Assembly: GCA_965153455.1 (NCBI GenBank)
Contig: OZ234493.1
Span: 15,428,213-15,492,212, forward strand
DNA: 64,000 nucleotides
Source: Sphagnum compactum
Lineage: Eukaryota > Bryophyta > Sphagnopsida > Sphagnales
Direction of reading: 5' to 3'
The translations under genes were made by a program, and so were the position numbers. The notes under the pieces are model-generated. The model was not told where the DNA came from. It saw only the letters and a list, made by a program, of their open reading frames with translations, and did no database searches. Positions 32,991 through 46,101 of this stretch are shown here, in pieces. The number at the start of each line of letters is the position of its first letter. The stretch's first letter is position 1.

Positions 32991-35900
32991 ATGTGGAGGC
33001 GTGTGTTCCTAAGCGCGTGGTTAGCAGCCTTGGTAGTGCTCGTGGTGGTGGCGGGAGCCAGGTTGGAAGTGGAAGGAGCGGGAGTGAACAAGGAAGTGTG
33101 GGGATCACTGAGTTCCAAGCTGTCAGGGATCATCATCCCTGGCTTTGCGTCGTCGCGGTTGCGAGCCTGGGCGATTCTGGACTGTCCTTACTCGCCGCTA
33201 GACTTCCGGCCTCTGGATCCTGTGTGGCTTGACACTAAGAAGGTCGGTTTTGTTTGTATTTTTTCCCCCCTTCCCCCCCGGGCTTTTGTGCCTTCTTTTC
33301 TGTGCAGAAACACGATAGCGGATTTGGACTCACCACGACGAGCTGAGAGATTCGAATAATTCGCTGCGAAGCTGCAGCGCTGAATAAGTAGATTGACAAG
33401 TAGATTTGAGAATGTCTGTCAGTTTCAGTCTGTGAGCAACTATGTATCAATCTGCTGGTCGATTTTCCTTTCTCGAGATATATGATGATCAGCTGTTTCC
33501 TGGTAGATTACTTTGTAGCAGGAGCAGTAGCAGCTGTATAAACCCCTACAATATAGAGCTAGGAAGGATTGTGATGTGTGAAGCAGTCTTTAGACATGGA
33601 AGGATAGCACCTGATGTTTGACAGGATGAGTCTTTCTATGCAAGAGCCTTGCATGCAATTCTTCACAAATCCATTCACTGGAAGGCAAGCTCCACATGAG
33701 CAATCCAGGTCTCTGTTCTTCCTGGTGTATGTACATGGTAGATTGGATATAAGCAAGAGGCAACTGATGTTTTGCAAGAAGAAATCAAAACAAAGTTCTT
33801 TACAGTGCATTACAGTTGATTGAATTGGGAGTACTTGCAGGTATTGTCAGTCTTGAATTGCTGGCTGAAGTGCATGCTTCTGGATCCCATAACTCAAGCT
33901 GACCATCCAGAGTGCAAGTCACGCCCAGATACAGGCCTTTCTGCTATCACTGAACTTGACCCTGGCTACATTACAGGTCAATTTCTCAAACCCCAGAGGA
34001 TGAATGCTAGTTCTATAGTCCAGGGTAATATGTGCCTTGCAGAAATCAAATAGTTTTTGAGCTGCTATTTTTATGTACTTTAGAGTCTTTGTGCAGATTT
34101 TCTCAACCCTTTTTTGTATTCTTGCCTTTCTGTTTCCGGTCTCCAATCTGGTGTGTGGTGTGTGATGCTGCTGCCAGGTGCATTGTCTTCAGTATGGCGG
34201 CAGTGGGTGAATTGGCTGGTGGAATTTGGGATTGAGCCAGATGCAATTGTTGCTGTGCCATATGACTGGCGTCTATCGGGCTCCATGTTAGAGGAGCGCG
34301 ACCTTTATTTCCACAAGCTCAAGTGTGTATAGAGAGCTTGTTAAAAGTGCTGAACTGGATCTCTTTCATTTTGGAGGCCTCAGTAGAATGTCTTTTGCAT
34401 GCCATCAATTTGTGTTCTTGATGAAAAAGGAGAACTGAACGAGCTCTAAATAACTTGAAACTACTACAAATGCATGACTTGTTGCATGGAGACCTGGATA
34501 CTCTTGTTGGTATCTGCACTGAACAAGTTATTGTTAATGTTTTGGAGGGTTTGTAGATTGACATTTGAGACAGCACGCAAGCTGCGGGGAGGTCCATCAC
34601 TGGTGTATGCACACTCCATGGGGAATAATGTGTTTCGCTACTTCTTGGAATGGCTGAAACTGGAGATTGCACCCAAGCATTACACTGAGTGGCTTGATGA
34701 CCATGTCCATGCGTATTATGCTGTTGGTCTGTCCCTCTCTATCTGTCTGTCTCCCTCCCTTGCCTCATTTTCACAGGTTTTTTGTTTGTTGCACGAGGGC
34801 AGGACTTGTGTAAAAGGTTTGTGAAACCCTACGGCTTCTGTAATATAATGCGGTTCTTGTGTTCAGGAGCTCCCCTATTGGGTGCAGCAGAAACTGTCAA
34901 GGCTTTGATGATCGGTGTGACATTTGGGCTACCCATATCTGAGGTGTGCTCTTTTCTACCAGATTGTGTTGTTATTGTTATACTCATTGTTGGCCAATGA
35001 GCCTGGAGATGATTGCAATTGCTTATCCTTGACAACATGAGGTTGTCTCCATTATGTATGTATGAGAGACTTGGGTTGTTGTTTGCGAATCTTCCTATTG
35101 AATGCCTTGAGGCATCCAAAGCATGTGAAAACAGTTGTTTTTATATGTGACATAATGTTGGATGAGGACAGGGGACAGCAAGATTGCTCTGCAACTCATT
35201 TGGGTCATCACTTTGGATGTTACCATTTTCAAAGCATTGTCATGTTAATGACAGAATGTGCAGTAAAAGTGATGCTGATGTCCAGGCGGGGGCACACTAT
35301 TTCTGTGACAAGAATGAGAGAGAGGGGAACTCCTCTAGTTGGCCAATTGATATTGCAAGAATTGATTTGCCTGCTTCTCCAGGTAAGATAGAGCAACTGT
35401 GACAAGAAACAAAATGTCTTTGGCTGTACCCTACTTCTGAAAAGGAGAATTGGTTGGTTGCAAAGCAGAAATCTCAATCTTATCAGAGCTATAGTTATAA
35501 TCTCTGTCCAAGTGTCTGGGAACTCAAACATTTCCTTTCACCTGTAATTAACACTACATTTGCATTTTTTAATTTTAGGCAGCTGTCCAGCAGTGGCGAT
35601 GATTGCCTACCCAGATGTGTTGCCCGAACCAGAAGCAGTGACACCACTCACACAGTGTGGTATGCGGGTTGAACGCTCATATTCAGCACATCAGATATCA
35701 GATGGCACTTTTCTGAGAGATCTTGTGGATGCTGATGTCCACAGTACACGTGCCCTATACCATCTTATCAAGTTAGATTTCACTGGAATCCTTATTGTCC
35801 ATCCCTGTTCATGCCAGACACTTCTTCTGGGAATGATCCGCTCAGTTGCAACCTATTCAAAACTGGGTGTTTAGGGAGGGCAAATCTCATGAGTAGACAT

Positions 35901-38900
35901 TTTACAAAGATATTGAGTGCCAATGGGTTAGGTTGAGAGCCATTTCATATCTCCTGCACTGACAATGTGGAGTGCCATCTTGGCTGGACCTCACTACTGG
36001 ACCCATTAGAAAGCAATGCATAGCCTGATGATAATGCTCGTGTGGTGGCAGGTACTACTTGGAAGATCCTATATTGAATCCACTGACCCCCTGGATGAGA
36101 CCACCCATTCAGAATGTCTATTGTGTATATGGTGTGGACATGAAGACAGAGGTCAGCTTTCAAACTAGTTGTAGCTTTGAGTTTTCAGGGATGGGCTCAT
36201 AATCAAACTCCTTTTACTCTGATTATTTGGGGAAACCCTTGGGTTGCCAGAATGCATGCAGAAACTAGAACAATGCTTTACCACTGCAAAAGTGAATGCT
36301 CTTGCCTCTGGAAAAGTTGACATGCTTTATCAGGTCAGTATGATTTGGTACTAGAGTTTTAGACATTCTCCAAAGTTTTTGTTGTTGCCAATGGCAATGC
36401 ACAATTTTTTCTCAATTAGTTGCTGCTGTTTGTGGTCAGGTAGGGTACCATTTTTCACCCAGTGGCAAGCCTTATCCTGACAATTGGATCCTATCAGATG
36501 TTTTTTTTGAGAATGAGGGTGGCACTCTACAATCAAGGTTAGCATGTTCTTCCTGCTTGGAACCATTCCTAGTAAGAGATGGTTGAATTTTTCTAGAGCT
36601 GTGATTATTGTTGCTGGTAATCTGGTTGACTAGTTGATGATGGTTTGGTTTGTGATTGGATTAACCTTTGGCTCTTGTCTCAATGAGTAATAAATTGTCA
36701 TGTGGTGGCTGCCAGGTCAGGGGTGAGAGTCAGTGGTACTTCAAATCCAGCTAGTGGAGATGTTACAGTATGACTCCTGACGTTCTTGCTGATTGTTGAG
36801 TTCATTATGAGGTTTTGTCAGAGTACTACTGCATGCTGCATCTGGCCTTACTCATTGTCAGAATTCAGAAATAACTATACATTCACTGCCCATGTTCTCT
36901 TTCAAGGTTTTATCAATGAGGTTGGTTAGTTTTAGCCAAAATCTGGAAGTTGTTCAATTTCATTCAAATCTGGATGAACCTTCCAGGAGTATGTTTGCAA
37001 TGAAGAGAAATGACTGGTGGAAGCCCTGAAGCCTGGTTTACTGGATGTACCTCAGTTGCCATGGCAAAGGGTAAATAGGTTATCTGCCCTTATGGTATGT
37101 TTGTTGGACATATTTTGGGCATAATAGGGTCCTCCATACTGTAGCCTTTCTGAGATGGAGGACAGTATTTTGGAGGCTTCTTGAGGACTAACATCATAAC
37201 TGAGTCTTTCCTATCACTACTGGAAATGCAACAGAAACTCAGGATGCAGTTTTTTCTATAATCGTTTGCCCTGAATTTTGAGCAGTATTGTACACTAATC
37301 TACATCAATGTTGGGAGCTGATGAAGTTAATTGTAATGGCAGTAATGGCAGTAATGGCAGCTAGTTGCTGCCATTCATGATAGAGGTGATGGGCTGATAC
37401 TTTGTGAGGAACACTCTCCAGGTTATGACCATACCATTCTTGTCATGCTTGTTTTGGTTTGGCTGCAATTGACAAAAGGGTTACCTTCAAAGTGTTTTGT
37501 GCAGTGATCTTATGGATTGGTGAATGGATGGAGTTGACAGGTACCATACAACTCTCTGTCATACTGTAAAACATGGCTGGGATCTCGAGTCAACATCACA
37601 AGGACTCCCCAGGTCCTCCCTTGCCTATGTCATTGAAAAACAAACTGTTGCTTTGCTTCAAACTGTACCATATTTATGAATGTACAGTATGTTTGCTCTC
37701 TGCAAATTTCAGCCCAGAAGCAAGATCTGAGCATTGGATCTTGAACTTGGACAAAGTTAGAGAAGAGTGTTGGTTTAAGGGATGTCACAAGGAGTGTTTA
37801 AAATTCCGCGTAGTCGTGATCGAGGTTTTTTTGGGAGATGTGGCAGACTGCACATGAGGTGAATGACATGCAGGAGGAGCTGGATGTGTTTCATGAATAT
37901 GGCAGTGATGTTGTACCAAACATGACCAGAGAAGCAGGTGCCAAATACATCACGTATTATGAGGATGGTGTCAGCCTTCCAGGGAAACGGACTGCTGTCT
38001 GGGAGCTTGACAAAGGCATGCTCAGTTTTGTGCCACCTTTTGTCAAAAGAATCACTTAAGAATCTATGTCAAATGATTGTCTCAAATCTTAAGATGTAAT
38101 TCATGGAAGGCAATGGTTACTTGTTTGCTGCTGCATGTGCATACAAGGTCAAGAGGCCCTACTGGATTGGTGTGTATCATTTAGTGCTCACCAGTGTATC
38201 CTCAAGTAGAGGTTTTTCAATGCTTTCAGAACGTATGAAAAAACAGCATATGAGTCTCATGCTTTCTAGATGCAGTGCATGTTTTATTCTCTTCCTCCCT
38301 GCAGTAAGTTGTTTGCTTTAGTCGCAGCCCAAGACTTTATGACTGCAAGAACAATCAATAGTACTGTTTAATTGCATTATCAAAGCTTGTTTGAGCAGGC
38401 CTTGAGATATTTCATTTTTGGTGATGGATTTTGCAGCGGATCACCGTAATATAGTGCGGTCCCCAGTATTGCTGAGGGAATTGTGGTTGGAGACTGTTCA
38501 CAGCTTCCACCCAGATGCGAAGCGACATTTTGTGTCCAAAGGTGAGTGATTTCGATGTCAGAAGCACTGTGTGGATGTTGCAGTAAAATGCCACTAGTTG
38601 AGTCTCAAGTTTCTGCTCTAGTTTGCATCAAGAATGTGAACTGTTATGCAAATACACTATCATGAGCATTGCATTTACTGACATGGCTCTTCATCTTCAT
38701 CACCATCATCTTCTCATCTGACCAGAATACTCAGCTAGCTTTTACAGAGAAGGCAGCCTGACTGGACAGTCCAAAGAGGAGAGGTGTTAGTTTTTGGGTA
38801 AAACTAAGTGGTAATTATGGTTGATATACACTGTTGTACAGAGCGTCGAGAGCCAATGAGGGATGAGGATTGCTATTGGGACTATTCAAGAGCACGGTGT

Positions 38901-39469
38901 AGTCGAACAGACCGCTGTGAATACAGGTTTGCCAGCATGTTACCAGTATGTTTGTTGTGATATGTAGCAATGCCTTTTTGCTACAGTTTGTTCCCCACAA
39001 CCTGGTATTTTTTGTGACAATTTGTTAGGCAGATTTGACTGCTATCAGATGATTCTCAATTCTTGGAAAGTGTCACATGATTTTTCACCTACCATGGTAC
39101 TTAATATCTTGCAAGGCTTGTGATGTGTGTAAATCATGAAGAATTGTTCAGTTTCAGAGTTATTAACCATCGATTAGTTGACACGTGTTGAACCTGCCAG
39201 CAACATGTTGACTTACTGTGATTAGGGTGCAGAATCTGTAGAATCTTTTTGCACCAGCAATGTTGTTGACCATGTTTCTGCATGCATGAGAGATCTGCAA
39301 AGGAAAAATCAAGCACCTGTATCTGTATTTCAAAAGTTGTTAGCCATTTCAATAACAAAAATGGAATTTTATGTGGATGTGCAGGTATGTGTTCGGTGAT
39401 GTGCACCTTGGACAAAGCTGCCGGCTGAAAGCTAGCTCTGACAAGGACCACATTCTGAATTACCTTTGA
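32991..39469 (+). CDS. PSAT1: Phospholipid:sterol O-acyltransferase (PSAT1-type, LCAT family)
   Basis: Fifteen exons join without a break into 649 residues, close to Arabidopsis PSAT1 (about 633): 32991-33242, 33841-33976, 34178-34322, 34557-34726, 34867-34943, 35172-35382, 35579-35771, 36052-36151, 36440-36537, 36716-36767, 37541-37612, 37847-38015, 38437-38541, 38842-38926, 39385-39469. The enzyme transfers an acyl group from phospholipids to sterols, making sterol esters at the ER. An N-terminal hydrophobic segment (about 5-22) fits a signal or anchor. The lipase-type catalytic triad is visible: Ser198 in AHSMGNN, Asp476 in GDVTVP and candidate His505 in PQTAHE. Other family blocks are LSGIIIPGFASS, ITELDPGYITG, VPYDWRLS, KRTAVWELDK and FGDVHLGQSCRL. 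All introns are GT-AG except that after exon 12, which best fits a GC donor. The region of exons 6-7 is more diverged from what I remember of other plants. Confidence 0.93.
37336..37361. repeat. TAATGGCAG short tandem repeat in PSAT1 intron 10
   Basis: TAATGGCAG occurs three times in a row within the 773-bp intron 36768-37540, the longest intron of the gene. Confidence 0.85.
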
Positions 39470-42400
39470 GCTTTTTCCAGATCATAGTGCTGTCGGGGCC
39501 TCCTATCAGTAGTTCTATTGGGAGCTGCTGTCACATTGATGGAGACTGCTGAGTTGTAACACCCAATAGAAAGCCAAGGACACTCTCACAGTTTCAAATT
39601 CAGGGTTCTGTACCAAGATGTAGTGATGATTGTGGCAGTGGCAGAAATGATGTCAGTAGTGACTGGTTGCTTCTGAAACACTCTTGGTTGGAACTATGTG
39701 CGGAAAGTCTCAGTCAGGGCAAGCAATGCAGGACTGCATTGCAACGTAGTTAAACCCAGAGTTTCAGATGAGGCTGGTTCAACACAAATGCCTTTTTTCA
39801 TTTAATTGATAAATTAGCATCATGGCTATTGTTGTGCACACACACAGGTCCCCTGTATTAGATTGTCTTTCAAAACATCCCACACATCTTGGCTATTCTC
39901 GTTCCTCACAGCCAAAGAAAAAACTGTCGATATTTCATTGTTGGCCCTATAGTTTGTAGATTCTTGAAGAGGTTGTCTCAAGGGGAAGAGCCTCAATTTG
40001 GAGAGCATGGCCTTACTCTTCCATATGGGTATAAAACTCTATATCCACCACTTCCTACTGGGCGGTCATATTTTTTCCAGGATTAAGATGACATCTTGTT
40101 CAACTTTAAGTCCTTCCCTGAACTGGCAGTTTATTGCTGAACTGGGGGTTTTATTGTCTGGGCTTCCCAAGTACTCAAAAGCTTGGGCCTTTGCAGAAAT
40201 TGCTATGTTCTCTTCATGCAAAATGGTAGTTCCATTTTGTTGAAAGTTGCATTATGAGTTGAAATGACAATGAAGTATATTTTTGAAGCAGCAATAGTCT
40301 CAGTGGAGTGGAGCTTGGTTTGCTTGCTCGGTGGAATGGACATGGGTTTTTGCTTGTTGGGAATGCGATTTGTGTGGGTAGTGGGGTTTTCAATTTTGGT
40401 ACCTAAATCCAACGGACTCTTGTTTCAAGGCAGGAATCACAGCTAGGTTTCAATATACTTATTGGTGGATGTTTGACATTGTGAATAGACTGTTGTTTTG
40501 GAAGCCCTTGCCACATTGATCACGTTATGAGCAGGTTTTTGATCCATAATTCTCTGACAGTAAATATAACTCAGAAACAGAAGGCCACAAGCTAGAGCAA
40601 GCTTGGAGTTTCAGCAAGGGGCTTCGAGTCTTAGGAATTGGTTGAACTTGATTGTGTTTCACCATTGATGATTGACTCCATGTTTGGAATGAATTGATGA
40701 AACGAGAGTTGTGCCTAATGTGGATGGTGAGTGTTCTGCCATAATTGCAGGGTTGAATGTTGATGTCCCTTGATTGCACTTGATGATGAAGTATTGGTAG
40801 ATATTCAAGATGCCTAATGTGGAGGATGGTGAGTATTCTCTCAGACCTTGATTACAGATGTGGTTTTATAATCTTCAGAACTATAGTGTAGTGCAGAAGT
40901 TATTGAATGTTGAGTAATTTCAGTCATTGGAATAAAAATCAAAAACTGGTTATCAAGCGAATTTATAAAAGTTTTAAATCTCTTTTAGAATATGTTTTCA
41001 ATGGCACCGGCCACACTAGTCTCATAGGTCTGGACATATGCACACACCAGTGTTGGTCTGATATGTGGGCTGGCGCCTGGTATCGACTCTGGTATCAAGG
41101 AACGCACCAAGCTGCCTTGTACCAGCCTTGTATTGATTTTACTATAATTTCAATACTTGGTATATACCTAGTGTGTACACCTATAAAGGTTTAGGGATGG
41201 TATAAAAGCTTTTTTTGAAGAATCCAATACCAGGATCAGAGGTATGAAAATTTTAAACAGTGCCCAATACATGGACCCGGCTGATATGTTCCATAAGTGT
41301 CCCAAACACAAGATCAAAGTAGGTCTCCAGAACTTGAGAACTTCAAAAGATGATTTTGTTTAGGGGAAGGCACTGTTGTTACTTAGTGCCTTCCAGCTTG
41401 TAACAAGGGCAGAGCCAGAGGTAGAGGGTGGAAGGCACTAGCAAATGTGTAAGGGGCTCAAATATGTTTACTCAAATTTTCCTTGCACAATAAGAATGGC
41501 TCAGATTAGCTTCCGCAAACATCCCTTGTTTCCTTACAAGAAACACTTGTGCTCTAAGCTGATCAAGGTAATTTGCACCTTGTAAAGCACCCTAAAAATA
41601 CATTCCTCCTGTCTGCCAAGGTCATTATGTAGACATAAATCAGGAGCTTTCTCATGTCATTCATATTATGCCAACACAACCTACCAGCAAAAGAAGTACA
41701 CCTCTGTCTCTATATCCCCCTTGTAAATTTTCAGGACTGAAATGAAGACGCATTCCCGTCTCATATCAGTTGCAACGACATATCAGTTGCAAAGAAGAAC
41801 CAGGCATCGCAAACATGCTTGGCCTTGCCAATAGATAAGATGTTGTACATCTACCTACTGTGTCCACACTCTGAACACCAAAACAATCCATTCCAATCTA
41901 AACAGTCTAAACACTTTCACCAAAGAAACCAGTTCACCTGATGTGAAACTCGTTCTATTAAGGTTAAACTTCCAAAAGTTGGATCCAATGCGACATACAT
42001 AAAATGTCGACATACAGGGCCCAACAAACAATGTAGAGGAGAACCAAAACCAACCTGCCCAGTTGCCACAATGATAGGGTCTTTCATGAGGTCGAAAGAG
42101 TTTAGGCATTTGAAACAATCTAGATTCAGGACCAATGATTTTGATTTTTGTGGTGAAATTTTTTGCAAAAATTCAACTTCAAAAATTCAAAAAGAAATTT
42201 TCTATTGAAAATTCCCCTTTTTTTAAAGAAGAAATTAGGTTTTTTTTTAAAAAAAGTATTGGATAATTCGCCACATTTTGACACAGTTTTTTAGTTTTGG
42301 GGCAACTTTTTTCTCCAGTTTTCTACAATTTGAACACTTTTTTACAAACATGTTGAAAATTAGTGCTAAATCTCCTTTGGGAAGATTACCAATGATGCTA

Positions 42401-42853
42401 GGAAAAACACTGATCAAAGCATTCTACCAATCCCACCATACCATTTAAATTTCAATTAATTTTAAGACAAAACTATATTTAAAAAACCTATAATTTAGAT
42501 AGTGAAAAAAATCTCATACAAGACAACAACCTGATTAGGGGTTAACTAGTTTATTATTTCCTTATGGCATGTTAAGGTTTAGGGTTTAAGAGTTATTGTA
42601 GTGAAACACATAATTAGTTGTCAACCACATGTTTTCATTAAGAAAAATAAAGATTATTAATCAAAATAAATTATCGATGCCTAAATTTTACACATAATAC
42701 CTTCAAGTGACCATCGCATGTGTCATTATTTGAGCAATAGGTCCTTAATATGAACACAAAAATCAAGGTTCCTGACAATTCAGACAAGTTGGTTAGAGAA
42801 GCCAAAACTTGGTTGAAGTGGCATAGCATGTTTTAGTGCATGCATATTTTGAT
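39470..42853. other. PSAT1 3' flank and intergenic DNA
   Basis: The first few hundred bases are likely the 3' UTR. The stretch to about 41,800 reads less AT-rich than typical intergenic DNA here, with no open frame showing a recognisable domain. From about 42,140 to 42,440 lies a dispersed repeat that recurs elsewhere in the window. No gene is identified. Confidence 0.5.
42140..42440 (+). repeat. Dispersed repeat, copy related to 44,330-44,560 and 55,310-55,560
   Basis: The stretch TTTTGGGGCAAC, then CAGTTTTCTACAATTTGAAC, then ACAAACATGTTGAAAATTAGTG is matched in reverse complement at about 55,310-55,460. The following part (AAATCTCCTTTGGGAAGATT, then ACCAATGAT) is matched in direct orientation near 44,490-44,520 (AAATCCCTCTTGGGATATT, then AGCCAATGAC) and its duplicate near 58,905-58,935. 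This looks like an old transposon family that I cannot name. Confidence 0.55.
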
Positions 42854-44760
42854 GTGGGCCATGCCACCCATGACATATGCCCCATGTCCTCATGAAGATT
42901 ATGCCATTCCACACCTTTTACATTCAAAATTATTAGTCTAATTTTCATTTTTTTTCAGGAAATTTTTCACTAATTGTTTTTTTTTAATTTGACTAATTTC
43001 GCTAAAAATATGAAAAAATTCACCAAACTTTCAAAACTGCAAAAAACAAAAACCTTGTGTGTAATATTATACAATAAAATACAAGCTCAATGTCACCTAA
43101 ATAAACATTTAAATCATGCTAACCATGTGGGCCACATTGGAATTTCATACTAGAAAATATTATAATTTGGTGCCATTCTTTGGGTATAACCCAAAAGAAA
43201 AATTTGAGAAAACCCCAAGTCCTATTCCATCAAGTTAGTTTTGTGTGGAAAAAAAATTATTTTTTAATATGACTACGCTATCATGTATACTTGAGAAGTA
43301 TTACATGCCAATGTAGCTAATGTATTATTGGTTGAAAGTCTTGATTTAGGTTCCAACTACAAAACTTGGATTTAAAACAAGGATCCAAATATTTGGCATT
43401 GATATAGCTTCAATTTTATTTTTCTTAAATGCAATAAAATGAATATTTCGTGTGTTTTCAAGGATTAATTCTCATTTATTGGCTTAAATTTGTAGTGTAT
43501 ATTGTTGTTATTTCATACCTTTTTAAACCAAAAGTGAAACAAATTTTGGTCTTTTGAGCATGGTAACATGGACTGCTTGGAATCACACCTTGCATAAAAA
43601 TGTTTCATTTTGTTAATCAGTTTTTTTTTTAAATCTTCCATTTTTTCTTACATGGTCATTTCATTGCATTCATGAATAGTTGTTGCCCAGTGAATTTGTG
43701 CCAAATTGGAGACATTGAAAGAAATTCACAAGGAACTTTTTTAAGGGTTTGTAATTTAGGTCATGCACTTGGACATTTTGATGTTTTAATTTTGGTGAAC
43801 TATAAATCCAAGGTGGCTTTAAAGATGAATGACTAGGTAGTTTGTCTCCATCTTCCTAAAGTATATGTGTACATTTGTTAGGTTTAAAATGCATTGTTTT
43901 TTTTTTAATGATGTAGGGATGTTAACTTCTTAATTTTGATGCCTAAAATGGAAATGACTTCATTATGAATTTGTATGAAGAATTCCATCACAAAAAATAT
44001 CCACATAAGAAATACAACGGATATGAAAAAGGTAGTCTAAAAAGGTTTTGCATGGATTCCAATGGCACAAGGTAAAAGTGGCAAAGCAAAATCGAATCGA
44101 AGTGGGATGTACCTTATGATGTGCTTTTACAATACAATGGACCCTTACATGGAATTAAAAGGGGTAATATTTTAAAACATCCAACATACCATGTTACACA
44201 AGATACTATGGTGAAATATTATGGATCATATTTTCAAGCTTCATAGAATCTCCAACATCTCATATGGGCCAACACCAATCCAACATTTTTTGGTGTGAGA
44301 AAAATAAAAATAAACAAGGAATATTTTGTCATGATAATTTTTTCCTGAATAAAATCATCAAATTTTGAGGGAAATTTTTCTTTTCTTAAACATCACATTT
44401 GGATTCAAATTTTTGTTTTAGTGGCATTTTTTTTAACTACTTTTTAAACTATCAAAATTTCTAAAACATGTCACCATTCAATGATAAATCCCTCTTGGGA
44501 TATTAGCCAATGACAAAACATTAGGAAATTGGAAAAACATCACTACACCCAACACACAATATACACCAATATATGGACTTTAATTGATCCTCCTTACAAT
44601 GACCAATTATCAAAATACCACATATGACAAGATGGAAGATACCTATTCGTATATTTTGTGAAAATCAAGACCACTTAAATAAAGGTCAATGATGAACCCA
44701 CCATGCATGAGGACATTTTTTTCTTTTTCTGGAAACTTTTTGAAGTGAATTGTCAATCAT
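42854..44760. other. Non-coding 5' part of duplication unit 1
   Basis: AT-rich sequence without any recognised gene, present in both units. It includes a second member of the dispersed repeat family at about 44,330-44,560. Confidence 0.6.
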
Positions 44761-44769
44761 GTGCATTTT

Positions 44770-45915
44770 TAATATTTCTTGCACCATTCAAAAAATCCCC
44801 AATCACTTGCAAGTGGCCAATGTCACACATACATGGAGAGAACTTTTAGTATTTCTTGCACCATTTACAAAATCCCCAATCGTTTGCAAGCAGCCAACAT
44901 GACACCATGTATGAAGAGAATTTTTAGTATTTTTTGCACCATTTCAAAATCCCCAATCACTTGCAAGTGGCCAATGTGTCACCATGTATGAATAGAATTT
45001 TTAATATTTCTTGCACCATTTACAAAATCTCAAATTATTTGCAAGGGGCCAACATCACATTATGTATGAAGAAAAGTTTTGGTATATCTTGCATGATTTA
45101 CATAATCCCCAATCACTTGCAAGTGGCCAATGTCACACCATGTATGAAAAGAATTTTTAGTATTTCTTGCACCATTTACAAAATCTCCATCACTTGCAAG
45201 CAACCAACATCACACCATGTATGAAGAATTTCTTTCATATTTCTTGCACCATTTACAAAATCCCAATCACTTGCAAGGGGCCAACATCACACCATGTATG
45301 AAAAGAAGTTTTGATATTTCTTGCACGATTTACATAATCCCCAATTGCTTGCAAGGGGCCAACGTCACACCATGTACGAAAAGATTTTTAATATTTCTTA
45401 CATGATATACATAATCCCCAATCACTTGCAAGGGGCCAATGTCACATCATGCATGAAGAAGAGTTTTTGGTACTTCTTCCACGATTTACATAATCCCCAA
45501 TTGCTTGCAAGGGGCTAACATCACACCATGTACGAAAAGATGAAAAGAGTTTTGGTACTTCTTCCACGATTTACATAATCCCCAATTGCTTGCAAGGGGC
45601 GAACATCACACCATGTACGAAAAGATGAAAAGAGGTTTGGTACTTCTTCCACGATTTACATAATCCCCAATTGCATGCAAGGGGCCAACATCACACCATG
45701 TACAAAAAGATGAAAATAATTTTTGGTACTTCTTCCACGATTTACATAATCCCCAATTGCTTGCAAGGGGCCAACGTCACACCATGTACGAAAAGAGTTT
45801 TTAATATTTATTGCACGATATACATAATCCCCAATCACTTGCAAGGGGCCAATGTCACATCATGCATAAAGGAGTTTTTGGTACTTCTTCCACAACTTAC
45901 ATAATTCCCAATCAC
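44770..45915. repeat. About 78-bp tandem repeat array upstream of P450 copy 1 (14 units plus a partial)
   Basis: Each unit carries TATTTCTTGCACCATTTACA, then AATCCCCAATCACTTGCAAG, then a GGCCAA-ATCACACCATGTATG-type segment. The first units are 77-79 bp, while later ones reach about 84 bp through an extra AAGATG or GATGAAAAG block. Because 78 is a multiple of three, one frame stays open across many units with a 26-residue period; this is a by-product, not a gene. The array ends about 190 bp before the P450 start codon. Confidence 0.92.
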
Positions 45916-46101
45916 TTGAATAGGGTCTACAAGTCATGAACATTGAGTGGTATTGTCTTGAAACTTGTATTGTGAACATTAAACATTTCAATGTTCAACC
46001 CAAGGATTGTAGCCCCAAATTTCCATTCTCATGAGTAGACCTATTGGTTCTTCAAAGCATTTTAAAGAGCACAAAAACCATTGTGGAAAACTTTTAGAAA
46101 T

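Noticed and set aside
41390-41450. GGGCAGAGCCAGAGG-like text resembling a transposon terminus
   Set aside because: A single short match with no second end, no target-site duplication and no other copy in the window.
44779-45904. Chain of open frames with a 26-residue repeat, and superficial resemblance to a CRISPR array
   Set aside because: The 78-bp monomer is divisible by three, so one frame stays open by chance. The units are directly adjacent tandem copies with no unique spacers, in a plant nuclear genome. It is a minisatellite.
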